Shown in pieces: positions 9,117 to 17,684 of a DNA stretch of 64,000 bases. The stretch lies in the NCBI RefSeq assembly GCF_014931605.1, contig NZ_CP053382.1, forward strand, positions 744,001-808,000. Reading direction: 5' to 3'. The notes below the pieces were generated by a model that was not told the origin of the DNA, did no database searches, and saw nothing but the letters and a program-made list of their open reading frames with translations. Each line of letters begins with the position of its first letter. The first letter of the stretch is position 1. The position numbers and the translations under genes are program-made. This DNA is from Halomonas sp. MCCC 1A13316 (GTDB lineage: Bacteria > Pseudomonadota > Gammaproteobacteria > Pseudomonadales > Halomonadaceae).

Positions 9117-9146
9117 GGGTAGGTCGATACCTGCCCGGGAACCTAC
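9117..9146. promoter_or_regulatory. Inverted repeats just before nhaC
   Basis: GGGTAGGT and ACCTGCCC form a near-perfect 8-bp inverted repeat around cgat, and GTAGGT also pairs with ACCTAC at 9141-9146. The alternatives lie directly upstream of the nhaC ATG at 9151 and could be an operator or an mRNA structure over the ribosome binding site. Function is unproven. Confidence 0.3.
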
Positions 9147-9150
9147 AAGA

Positions 9151-10629
9151 ATGAAAGATTATTCGGCCCCCGCCATCTCCGTACCGAGTCTGCCGCTGGC
9201 GTTGATTCCCATCGTGCTGACCATCGCGCTGCTCGGCGTTCAAATCTTCTACTACGACGATTTTACCCCGCACATTCCACTCGCCATCGGCTTTGGCATC
9301 ACCGCCGTGGTGGGGTGGCTGCAGGGCTACCGCTGGAAGGACATCGAGAGCGGCGCCTTTCGCGTGCTGCACGTGGCGATGCCTTCCATCGCGACCCTGA
9401 TCATCGTCGGCATGCTGGTCGGTACCTGGATCGCCAGCGGTACCGTGCCGATGCTGATTTATCTGGGACTCGAGCTGATCAACCCGAGCTGGTTCCTGGC
9501 TGCGGCCATGCTGATGTGTTCCATGGTCTCACTGGCCATCGGCTCCTCATGGACCACCGTCGGCACCGTGGGCCTGGCCCTGATCGGCATCGGTGATGCC
9601 TTCGGCGTGCCCATCTACTGGACCGCCGGTGCGGTGGTTTCCGGCGCCTTTTTTGGCGACAAGATCTCGCCCCTGTCAGATACCACCAACCTGTCGCCAG
9701 CTGTCACCGAGACCAATATCTTCGACCACATCCGCTACATGATGCCGACCACCGTCCCCGCCATGCTGATCGCCCTGGCGATTTATGCTGTGGCCGGCGG
9801 TGCCGAGGCCGGCGCGGGCGATGCCCTGGCGCGCATTGATGCCATCAAGCAGGGGCTGGCGGCAAGCTTCGACATGGGCCTGTGGCAGCTGCTGCCGCTG
9901 GTGGTGGTCATCGGCCTGGCCTTCTTCAAGATTGCGCCGATACCGGCACTGTTCACCGGGGTAATGCTGGGTGGCGGCGTCGCTATCCTCTCTCAGGGTG
10001 CGAGCCTGCACGATGCCCTGACCTATGCCCACAGCGGCTACGTCATCGAGACCGGTACCGCAACGCTGGACAGCCTGCTCAACCGTGGCGGCGTCACCTC
10101 GATGACCTGGGTCGTGACCCTGATGATGTTTGCCTTGGCATACGGCGGTGCCCTGGAACGCACCCGCTGCCTGGAGGCCATCGTCGACGCCATCGTGAAG
10201 CGGCTGAAAAGCTTCCGTGGGCTGCAGACCAGTGCCATCATGACCTCTATTGCCACCAATGTGGTCTCCGGCGACGTCTACTTGTCCATCGCCCTGCCGG
10301 GGCGCATGTACAAGCCGGCCTATGACAGCATGGGCTACTCGCGGTTGAATCTGTCTCGTGCCATCGAGGAGGGCGGTACCCTCGTCTCGCCATTGGTGCC
10401 CTGGAACGCAGGTGGTGCTTTCGTCATGGGTGCCTTGGGCTTGACCGTGGCCGGCGGTGATTTCAGCCAACTGCTCTACATTCCACTGGCCTTCGCCTGC
10501 TGGCTTTCACCCATGATCGGGATTCTCTATGCTCAGCTGGGTTGGTTTTCCAGGCGCGCCGAGCAGGAGCCCGATACCCGGACGGCAACCGACCACCGGG
10601 CCGTACCGGCGATGGAGGAGCGTGAATGA
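9151..10629 (+). CDS. nhaC: Na+/H+ antiporter, NhaC family
   Basis: The 492-residue protein is an integral membrane antiporter of the NhaC/IT superfamily, with about 11-12 hydrophobic segments. Family landmarks include SLAIGSSWTTVGTVGLALIG, GAFFGDKISPLSDTTNLSPA and, near the C-terminus, EEGGTLVSPLVPWNAGGAF. NhaC proteins exchange Na+ for H+; some relatives exchange organic substrates. It overlaps the following D-amino-acid dehydrogenase by 4 bp (ATGA). That tight coupling to a catabolic gene raises the possibility that this member imports or exchanges an amino acid, which sequence alone cannot settle. No strong Shine-Dalgarno precedes the ATG. Confidence 0.88.
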   Translation: MKDYSAPAISVPSLPLALIPIVLTIALLGVQIFYYDDFTPHIPLAIGFGITAVVGWLQGYRWKDIESGAFRVLHVAMPSIATLIIVGMLVGTWIASGTVPMLIYLGLELINPSWFLAAAMLMCSMVSLAIGSSWTTVGTVGLALIGIGDAFGVPIYWTAGAVVSGAFFGDKISPLSDTTNLSPAVTETNIFDHIRYMMPTTVPAMLIALAIYAVAGGAEAGAGDALARIDAIKQGLAASFDMGLWQLLPLVVVIGLAFFKIAPIPALFTGVMLGGGVAILSQGASLHDALTYAHSGYVIETGTATLDSLLNRGGVTSMTWVVTLMMFALAYGGALERTRCLEAIVDAIVKRLKSFRGLQTSAIMTSIATNVVSGDVYLSIALPGRMYKPAYDSMGYSRLNLSRAIEEGGTLVSPLVPWNAGGAFVMGALGLTVAGGDFSQLLYIPLAFACWLSPMIGILYAQLGWFSRRAEQEPDTRTATDHRAVPAMEERE

Positions 10630-11918
10630 ACCAGGCTGGCATCCGTGCTGCCGTGGTAGGCGCCGGCGTGGTGGGCATGACCGCCGCGCTGGACCTCCAG
10701 CAGCGCGGCCTGTCGGTGACGGTGCTGGATCCCCAGGGGCCGGGGGAAGGAGCTTCCTCCGGCAATGCCGGCTTTCTGGCCACGGAACTGATCGATCCGC
10801 TATCGACCCCCGCGATGCTGCGTAAGGCGCCGCGGCTTTGGCTGGATCCCCACGGCGCCGTGGCGTTGCCGCTGCGCTACTTGCCCAGGTTACTGCCCTG
10901 GCTGGCGCGCTTCGTTGCCGCGGCCCGTCCCGCCCAGGTGGCCCAGGGTCGCCAGGCGTTGGCAGCCCTCAACGGGGCGGCCGTGGCTGCCTGGCGGCGC
11001 TGCCTGGCCGATATCGGCGCCGAAGACGAACTGGTGGCCTCGGGTTACCTGCTGGTGTGGGAGTCTGGCAAGGGGCGCGCCGAGGCGAGTCGCTACATGG
11101 AGCACCTGCAGCATTGGGGCCACGAGGTGGAGTGGCTCGAAGCGGAACAGATCCGCGCGCGTGAGCCAGGGCTTTCGGGCCGACTGAGCCATGGTCTCTA
11201 TTTTCCCGGCGCCCACCAGGTGCGAGACCCACTCGTCCTGGTGCGTCGCCTGGCACAAGCATTCGAGGCTAGAGGGGGCGAGATACGTCGCGCCCGGGTC
11301 GAGCGCCTGGTGCCGACGCCCGACGGCGTGACGCTGGCGACTGATGAGGGAGAGCTGGACTTCGCCCAGGTGGTGGTGGCGGCCGGCGCCTGGAGCCACC
11401 AACTGGCTAGAGGTGTCGGCCTCGAGGTGCCGCTGGAGACCGAGCGTGGCTACCACCTGACCCTGCCCGGGCGGATGCAGGCGTTGCGACAACCGGTCGG
11501 TTCCGCCGAGCGCCGCTGCGTGATGACGCCGATGAGCTGCGGGCTGCGGGTGGTCGGCTTCACCGAGTTGGGCGGCCTCTCGCTGGCACCGATCAAGCGC
11601 CGCTATGCCTCGCTGCGCCGACACACCGGCAGGCTGCTGGCGGACACGGCAAGACTCGAAACGTCTACGGAGTGGATGGGGTTCCGCCCGACACTGCCCG
11701 ATTCGTTGCCGGTCATCGACACCCATCCCGACTACCCGACGGTTCACTTCGCCTTCGGTCACCAGCATTTGGGGCTGACCCAGGCGGCGATCACGGCGGA
11801 ACTCGTGACGGCGCTGATGATGAGCGAAAGGCCGCCGTTGGACCTCGAGCCCTATCGGGTGACACGCTTCCAGCGGTCCGTTGGCCAGGAGCGAGGTGAA
11901 CGTCGCCATGTCTCCTAG
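10626..11918 (+). CDS. FAD-dependent D-amino-acid dehydrogenase (DadA-like)
   Basis: The 430-residue DAO-fold flavoprotein starts with a dinucleotide-binding motif (AAVVGAGVVGMTAALDLQQRG) ending in Asp (LD) about 30 residues in. It has the DadA-family SSGNAGFLA segment, RGYHLTL and the C-terminal MGFRPTLPDSLPVID and FAFGHQHLGLTQA. DadA oxidises D-amino acids, including D-proline in many bacteria, passing electrons to the respiratory chain. It is translationally coupled to nhaC and 139 bp upstream of putA, and an imino-acid reductase stub lies upstream, so D-proline or a hydroxyproline isomer is the favoured substrate by context. Confidence 0.85.
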   Translation: MNQAGIRAAVVGAGVVGMTAALDLQQRGLSVTVLDPQGPGEGASSGNAGFLATELIDPLSTPAMLRKAPRLWLDPHGAVALPLRYLPRLLPWLARFVAAARPAQVAQGRQALAALNGAAVAAWRRCLADIGAEDELVASGYLLVWESGKGRAEASRYMEHLQHWGHEVEWLEAEQIRAREPGLSGRLSHGLYFPGAHQVRDPLVLVRRLAQAFEARGGEIRRARVERLVPTPDGVTLATDEGELDFAQVVVAAGAWSHQLARGVGLEVPLETERGYHLTLPGRMQALRQPVGSAERRCVMTPMSCGLRVVGFTELGGLSLAPIKRRYASLRRHTGRLLADTARLETSTEWMGFRPTLPDSLPVIDTHPDYPTVHFAFGHQHLGLTQAAITAELVTALMMSERPPLDLEPYRVTRFQRSVGQERGERRHVS

Positions 11919-11958
11919 AATGATATTCCAGCGTCGATGAAATGAGGTTGAATCGAAT

Positions 11959-11970
11959 GTCGGTGCCGAC
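11959..11970. promoter_or_regulatory. Short palindrome in the dadA-putA gap
   Basis: GTCGGTGCCGAC (5-bp arms, TG centre) sits about 88 bases before the putA start in a 139-bp intergenic stretch that otherwise shows no gene. It could be an operator for putA; there is no direct support. Confidence 0.2.
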
Positions 11971-12057
11971 CAGTCCATCAAGCGTTAATAGCCGAACAGA
12001 GAATAGCATCCGAACCGACGCTCTGACGCCGTATATCGGGTGACAAGGGGATTGACC

Positions 12058-15000
12058 ATGAGTGAAGTCAGCATGCGCCACCAGAGCGCCGTGAGCGAGT
12101 CACGCTCGCGTGTGCGCGCCAACTATGCAGCCGACGAAGCGGAGGTGCTGCACGGGCTTGCCGAGCGCATCGGACTCTCGGAGGAGGAGCGCCGCAAGGT
12201 CGCCGCCGTCGGCGCCAACTATGTGGAACGCGTGCGCAAGGAAACGTCGCCCACGATGATGGAGGCGTTCCTGGCCGAATACGGGCTCTCGACCGCCGAG
12301 GGCGTCGGGCTCATGTGTCTGGCCGAGGCGCTGCTGCGCGTGCCCGACGCGGAGACCATCGACGATCTCATCCACGACAAGATCGAGCCGTCCGACTGGG
12401 GCGCGCACTTGGGCAAGTCCTCCTCGTCGATGGTCAACGCCTCGACCTGGGCCCTGATGCTGACCGGCAAGGTGCTGGATGACGATCCCAAGGGGCCGGT
12501 GCGGGCGCTGCGGGGGCTGGTGCGTCGCATGGGCGAACCGGTGGTACGCACCGCGGTCGGTCAGTCGATGAAGATCCTCGGCCGTCAATTCGTGCTCGGC
12601 CAGACCATCGAGGAGGGCATGAAGAATGCCCGCGAACTCGAGAAGCAGGGCTATACCTACTCCTACGACATGCTGGGCGAGGCGGCGCGTACCGACGCCG
12701 ATGCCGTTCGCTATCACCAGGCCTACGCCAAGGCGATCGCCGCGATCGCCGAGCAGGCCAAGGGCGACGTGCGTTCGAGCCCCGGGATCTCGGTGAAACT
12801 CTCGGCGCTGCACCCGCGCTATGAATTTACCCACCGCGACACGGTGATGAGCGAGCTCGTGCCGCGCGCGCTGGAGCTGGCCCGACAGGCGGCCAAGGCC
12901 AATATCGGCTTCAACATCGACGCCGAGGAGCAGGATCGGCTGGAACTCTCGCTCGACGTGATCGAGGCACTGCTGTCCGACCCTAATCTCGCCGGCTGGG
13001 ACGGCTTCGGTGTCGTGGTACAGGCCTATGGGCGACGGGCCGGGCCGGTGATCGAGACACTCTACGAGCTGGCCGAACGGCTCGACCGCAAGATCATGGT
13101 GCGGCTGGTGAAAGGCGCCTACTGGGACACCGAGATCAAGCTGGCGCAGGAGGTGGGTGTCGAGACCTTTCCGGTCTTCACCCGCAAGGCCAACACCGAT
13201 GTCAGCTACATGGCCTGTGCGCAGATGCTGCTCGACCGGCGCGATCGGATCTATCCGCAGTTCGCCACCCACAACGCCCATACCTGCGCTGCCGTCGTCG
13301 CCATGGCGGGCGACGACAAGGAGAGCTTCGAGTTCCAGCGCCTGCACGGCATGGGAGAGTCGCTGCATCACATCGTCAAGCAGACCGAGGGCACGCGCTG
13401 CCGTATCTACGCCCCGGTCGGCGCACACCGCGACTTGCTGGCCTACCTGGTGCGACGCCTGCTGGAGAACGGGGCGAACTCCTCGTTCGTCAACCAGGTG
13501 GTGGACAGCTCGATTCCCCCGAGCGAGGTTGCGCGTGACCCGGTGACCGAGTTGCAGCGGCTGGGCGCCGCCATTCCCAGTCCATTGATAGTGCCGCCCG
13601 GGCAGCTCTTCGCCCCCGAACGCACGAATTCCCGCGGCTTCCGCATCAACGAGCCCGCCTCGATCCTGCCGTTGCTGGCGGCACGTGAGGAACTGGCCGA
13701 CAAGACCTGGACCGCCGGGCCGATGCTCGCCGGTAGCCCGGCGCCTCAGGGGCCGGCCCGCGATGCCGTGTCCCCCGCCGACGGCTCGCGCGTGGTCGGC
13801 CAGGTGCATGAGGCGACTGCGGCCGAGGTGGCGGCTGCACTCGACGCTGCGCACGAGGGCTTTCGCGACTGGTCGGCGCGGCCGGTGGCCGAGCGCGCCA
13901 AGGTGCTGCGCCGCACCGCCGACCTCTACGAGATACACATGGCCGAGCTGACCGTGATCGCCACGCGCGAAGCCGGCAAGATGATGTTCGACGGCATCGC
14001 CGAGGTGCGCGAGGCGGTGGACTTCCTGCGCTACTATGCCTGCGAGATCGAGCGGCTGGAGATGGAGGAGCCCGGCGAGGCCCGTGGCGTCTTCGTCTGC
14101 ATCAGCCCGTGGAACTTCCCGCTCGCCATCTTCACCGGCCAGATCGCCGCGGCGCTGGCGGCAGGCAATGCGGTGCTCGCCAAGCCCGCCGAGCAGACAT
14201 CACTGATCGCCGCGCGCGCCGTCGAGCTGATGCGCGAGGCCGGCCTGCCGGAGGCAGCGCTGCAGTTGCTGCCCGGCGACGGGCCGACGGTGGGCGGGCC
14301 GCTGACCAGCGATCCGCGGATCGCGGGAGTGTGCTTCACCGGCTCGACCGAGGTGGCGCAGATCATCCACCAGGCGCTGGCGAAGAATGCGGGGCCGGAT
14401 GCGGTGCTGATCGCCGAGACCGGTGGACTCAACGCCATGATCGTGGACTCGACGGCGCTGACCGAGCAGGCGGTGCGCGACATCCTGATCTCGTCCTTCC
14501 AGTCGGCCGGCCAGCGCTGTTCCGCGCTCAGGATGCTGTATGTCCAGGAGGAGGCGCGCGACCGGCTGCTGACGATGCTCGACGGGGCGATGGACGCGCT
14601 TTCCATCGGCGACCCCTGGAACACCGACACCGACGTCTCCCCGGTGATCGACGCCGAGGCGCAGGATGGCATCAGCGCCTATTTGGCGGGGCAGGAGGAG
14701 GCCGGCAAGGTACTGAAGAAGCTGCCCGCGCCGGCTATCGGTACCTTTGTCAGCCCTGCGGTGGTCGAGGTCGGCGGTATCGAGGATCTCGAGCGCGAAA
14801 TCTTCGGCCCGGTGCTGCACGTGGCCACCTTCAAGGCGCGTGACATCGACAGAGTGGTCGACGCAATCAATGCCAGGGGCTACGGGCTGACCTTTGGCCT
14901 GCATACCCGTATCGACGACCGCGTGCAGCAGATCGTCGAGCGCATCCATGTCGGCAACATCTACGTCAACCGCAACCAGATTGGTGCCATCGTCGGCTCC

Positions 15001-15723
15001 CAGCCTTTCGGCGGCGAGGGGCTTTCAGGCACCGGGCCCAAGGCCGGCGGTCCCCTCTACGTCAACCGGTTCCGCCGCACCGCCGCCACGGAGCGCCACG
15101 AAACGCCCCAGGGCGACGCCGTGGCCCTCGGTGAGCTCCAGTCGGCCCTCGACGGGTTGGACGCGCGCAATTGGGCAGCGCGTCCCGACCGGGTCGAGGT
15201 GCTTCGCAAGGCGCTCTCCGGTAAACGCGGGGTGATCCGCAAGGCACTCGCCGAGACCGCGGCCCTGGATATGACGCCGCATACGCTGCCGGGGCCGACC
15301 GGGGAAAGCAACCGGCTGTCGTTCTATCCCAAGGGACCGGTACTCTGCCTTGGGCCGACGCTCGACATCGCCGTAGCCCAGGCGGCGCAGGCACTCGGTG
15401 CCGGCTGCCCGGCGGTGATCGTCGCACCTGGCTCGGCGCAGGCCGTGCGGCCGCTGATCGATGCCGGGGCGCCCGTCGCCGCGTTCGACGGTATCGTCAC
15501 GGCTGAGACGCTGACCGCGGTCAAGGGCATCGCGGCGGTGGCCGCTTCCGGCGCCAGTGAATGGACCCGAGAACTGCGCATGGCACTCGCAGGACGCGAC
15601 GGCCCCATCGTCTCGCTCGAGACCCAGGCCATCGCGCCGGAACGCTACGTAGTGGAGCGTCACCTCTGCATCGACACCACCGCCGCGGGCGGCAACGCCA
15701 GCCTGCTGGCCACGGCCGAGTAG
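12058..15723 (+). CDS. putA: Bifunctional proline dehydrogenase / glutamate-semialdehyde dehydrogenase PutA
   Basis: The 1221-residue enzyme oxidises L-proline to glutamate in two steps. The proline dehydrogenase barrel (~residues 140-500) shows RLVKGAYWDTEIKLAQ, ATHNAHT, EFQRLHGMGE and RIYAPVGAHRDLLAYLVRRL. The aldehyde dehydrogenase half (~570-1020) shows ISPWNFPLAIFTGQI, catalytic Glu in AETGGLNAMI and catalytic Cys near residue 821 (SAGQRCSALR). An extra C-terminal domain follows. There is no N-terminal ribbon-helix-helix, so it cannot repress itself as E. coli PutA does. The start at 12058 has aagggga upstream; a GTG at 12040 is the alternative. A GC-rich stem follows. Confidence 0.96.
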   Translation: MSEVSMRHQSAVSESRSRVRANYAADEAEVLHGLAERIGLSEEERRKVAAVGANYVERVRKETSPTMMEAFLAEYGLSTAEGVGLMCLAEALLRVPDAETIDDLIHDKIEPSDWGAHLGKSSSSMVNASTWALMLTGKVLDDDPKGPVRALRGLVRRMGEPVVRTAVGQSMKILGRQFVLGQTIEEGMKNARELEKQGYTYSYDMLGEAARTDADAVRYHQAYAKAIAAIAEQAKGDVRSSPGISVKLSALHPRYEFTHRDTVMSELVPRALELARQAAKANIGFNIDAEEQDRLELSLDVIEALLSDPNLAGWDGFGVVVQAYGRRAGPVIETLYELAERLDRKIMVRLVKGAYWDTEIKLAQEVGVETFPVFTRKANTDVSYMACAQMLLDRRDRIYPQFATHNAHTCAAVVAMAGDDKESFEFQRLHGMGESLHHIVKQTEGTRCRIYAPVGAHRDLLAYLVRRLLENGANSSFVNQVVDSSIPPSEVARDPVTELQRLGAAIPSPLIVPPGQLFAPERTNSRGFRINEPASILPLLAAREELADKTWTAGPMLAGSPAPQGPARDAVSPADGSRVVGQVHEATAAEVAAALDAAHEGFRDWSARPVAERAKVLRRTADLYEIHMAELTVIATREAGKMMFDGIAEVREAVDFLRYYACEIERLEMEEPGEARGVFVCISPWNFPLAIFTGQIAAALAAGNAVLAKPAEQTSLIAARAVELMREAGLPEAALQLLPGDGPTVGGPLTSDPRIAGVCFTGSTEVAQIIHQALAKNAGPDAVLIAETGGLNAMIVDSTALTEQAVRDILISSFQSAGQRCSALRMLYVQEEARDRLLTMLDGAMDALSIGDPWNTDTDVSPVIDAEAQDGISAYLAGQEEAGKVLKKLPAPAIGTFVSPAVVEVGGIEDLEREIFGPVLHVATFKARDIDRVVDAINARGYGLTFGLHTRIDDRVQQIVERIHVGNIYVNRNQIGAIVGSQPFGGEGLSGTGPKAGGPLYVNRFRRTAATERHETPQGDAVALGELQSALDGLDARNWAARPDRVEVLRKALSGKRGVIRKALAETAALDMTPHTLPGPTGESNRLSFYPKGPVLCLGPTLDIAVAQAAQALGAGCPAVIVAPGSAQAVRPLIDAGAPVAAFDGIVTAETLTAVKGIAAVAASGASEWTRELRMALAGRDGPIVSLETQAIAPERYVVERHLCIDTTAAGGNASLLATAE

Positions 15724-15732
15724 CGTTGTAAT

Positions 15733-15767
15733 GCTGCCGGGCGGCAAGCGAGCCGCCGCCCGGCAGC
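15733..15767 (+). terminator. GC-rich hairpin after putA
   Basis: A perfect 13-bp stem (GCTGCCGGGCGGC with its complement, 9-base loop) begins 9 bp after the putA stop. No T-tract follows, so it may be an mRNA-stabilising stem or a Rho-assisted end rather than a classical terminator. Confidence 0.5.
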
Positions 15768-16047
15768 CTACAGGTTGTGCTTACCTTCAGGCTAAGCTGT
15801 ACGCTGACGACCCGAAATTCCAAAACTATGACAAGCAACTTTGCATATCTGAACAGTCTGCCAGAGGACCTTCCTTGAAAGCCGTGGTGTAAGGCGCTGA
15901 ATAGTGTCTCAATCGCTTCTGGTCGGGCGGGAAAGCAGTGGCCCGGGACTGGTTCTAGGCGGCGGTGTTCGGGGGTTCGAGGAAGCCCCAGAGAAATGGC
16001 GGGAGACCTGGCTGGAGTGTTGAGCCCGGCGGCATTGCCGCGGGGCA
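15768..16047. other. 280-bp stretch without recognisable gene
   Basis: Between putA and the convergent GMC gene I see no ORF with family resemblance, no tRNA and no clear terminator. Antisense frames here only extend shadows of the neighbours. The bases around 15,810-15,890 are more A/T-rich than the surroundings and could be a decayed remnant, but I could not assign it. Confidence 0.4.
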
Positions 16048-17682
16048 TCACAATGGATCTGGTGGAGCCCCCGCCGGCTCGGGCGGCAATGGCCGCCTGC
16101 CCAGAATCATGTCCGCCGCCTTTTCCCCGATCATCAGGGCGGCCGCATTGGTGTTCGCCGCCGGCATCGTCGGCATGATGGAGGCGTCGGCCACGCGCAA
16201 CCCCTCGATCCCGTGGACCCGCAGCTGGTCGTCGACCACGCTGTCCGTGCGCTCCGCGGGTCCCATGCGGCAGGTCCCGATCGGATGATAGGTGGTGTTG
16301 CCGGTGTGGCGGGCATGGTCGAGCAGTTCGGCATCGCTCCGGGCTTGGTCGCCGGGCCAGACTTCCTGCTCGACATGCCGCGAGAAGGGAACGCTGCCGG
16401 CCAGCTGGCGGCCGAGCCGCATGGCCGCCAGCAGGGCGTGGCGATCCTCCTCCTCGGCCAGGTAGTTCGGCTGAAACTCGGGCTGCACGAAGGGATCGGC
16501 CGACAGGGCGCGGACATGCCCCCGGCTGGCCGGCCGCTGCTGCCAGCACGCGATGGTCGCACCGGGAAACCTGTCCAGCCCGCTCCAGACGCCTGCAGGA
16601 TAGCTGGCGGGCGTGAAGGAGACCTGGATATCGCCGTGGTCCGAGCGCCAGAAGCAGTAGACCAGGGTCGGGGTCAGGGCCAGGGCGCCGCGCCGCCTGA
16701 AGGCGTAGCGGGCGACCTCCTTCACCAGCTTGAGGCCGCGCACGCGCTCGTTGATGGTCTCGATGCCGCGAATGCGCATCACCATCCTGGCCGCGTAGTG
16801 GTCGCAGAGGTTCTCGCCGACACCGGGGAGGGCGTGAACGAGGGGGACGCCGATCCGCTGCAGCAGGCCCGGGGCGCCGATGCCCGACAGCTGCAGCAGG
16901 TGTGGCGACGCGATGGCACCGCCACAGAGGATCACTTCCCTGTTCGCGAGGACCAGATGGTCACGGCCGTGCCGGTGGTAGCGCACGCCGACGGCGCGCC
17001 GGCCCGCGAAGAGGACATGCAGGGCCCGGGCCCGAGTGCGTACCTCGGTGTTGCCGCGCTTCATCGCCGGATAGAGGAAGGCCCGTGCCGGGCTGACCCG
17101 GCGCCCCCGATGGATGCTGCGCTGGACGTAGGCGATGCCCTCCTGGGAGGCACCGTTGTAGTCGGGGTTGCGCGGAATGCCGAGTGACTCGGCCCCGTCC
17201 ATGAAGGCGTCACAGAGGGGATCGGGCTGGTCGATGTCGGTGATGGTGAAGGGGCCGGTCCGTCCCCGATAGCGGTCATCGCCGTCGCCGATACGCCCTT
17301 CGCAGCGCTTGAAGTAGGGCAGCAGCTCCGCGTAGCTCCAGCCACTGTTGCCCAGCGCCGCCCAGCCGTCGAAGTCGGCGCGGTGACCTCGGGTATAGAC
17401 ATGCCCGTTGATCGATCCCGACCCGCCCAGTGTCTTGCCCCGCGACTGGATGATGCTGCGCCCTCCCGTCCCCCAGCTGGGCGCCGTGCGATACATCCAG
17501 TTGATGCGGGGGTTGTCGAGGGCATGCACCACGGCGGCCGGGACATGGATGGACGGGTGACGGTCCGGTGGGCCGGCCTCGAGCACGCAGACCGAGCCCT
17601 GGCCCGATTCCGACAGCCGGCTGGCGACCACCGAACCGGCGCTGCCCGCACCGATGATGACGTAATCGAAGCGATCCGCCAT
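16048..17682 (-). CDS. GMC-family FAD alcohol dehydrogenase (choline-dehydrogenase-like)
   Basis: The 544-residue flavoprotein belongs to the glucose-methanol-choline oxidoreductases. It begins FDYVIIGAGSAGSVVASRLSE (FAD-binding GxGxxG) and has the GMC signature around RGKTLGGSGSINGHVYTRGH, a second signature GGAIASPHLLQLSGIG, and the C-terminal catalytic His/Asn region (HPIGTCRMGP, VADASIMPTMPAANTNAAA). It oxidises a primary alcohol to an aldehyde; choline is possible but close relatives use many alcohols. The start at 17682 is 2 bp after the aldehyde dehydrogenase stop, so the two act as one operon for alcohol-to-acid oxidation. The frame upstream of 17682 is a shadow. Confidence 0.9.
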   Translation of the reverse strand: MADRFDYVIIGAGSAGSVVASRLSESGQGSVCVLEAGPPDRHPSIHVPAAVVHALDNPRINWMYRTAPSWGTGGRSIIQSRGKTLGGSGSINGHVYTRGHRADFDGWAALGNSGWSYAELLPYFKRCEGRIGDGDDRYRGRTGPFTITDIDQPDPLCDAFMDGAESLGIPRNPDYNGASQEGIAYVQRSIHRGRRVSPARAFLYPAMKRGNTEVRTRARALHVLFAGRRAVGVRYHRHGRDHLVLANREVILCGGAIASPHLLQLSGIGAPGLLQRIGVPLVHALPGVGENLCDHYAARMVMRIRGIETINERVRGLKLVKEVARYAFRRRGALALTPTLVYCFWRSDHGDIQVSFTPASYPAGVWSGLDRFPGATIACWQQRPASRGHVRALSADPFVQPEFQPNYLAEEEDRHALLAAMRLGRQLAGSVPFSRHVEQEVWPGDQARSDAELLDHARHTGNTTYHPIGTCRMGPAERTDSVVDDQLRVHGIEGLRVADASIMPTMPAANTNAAALMIGEKAADMILGRRPLPPEPAGAPPDPL

Positions 17683-17684
17683 GG

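Noticed and set aside
12100..13938. 612-codon frame opposite putA
   Set aside because: Same reason: antisense shadow in high-GC3 sequence with no domain resemblance.
15960..15995. GGTTCGAGG-like word, considered as a tRNA T-arm
   Set aside because: No acceptor, D-arm or anticodon stem can be drawn around it.
15521..16549. 342-codon leftward frame between putA and the GMC gene
   Set aside because: It spans the intergenic stretch and an off-frame part of the GMC gene and matches no family.
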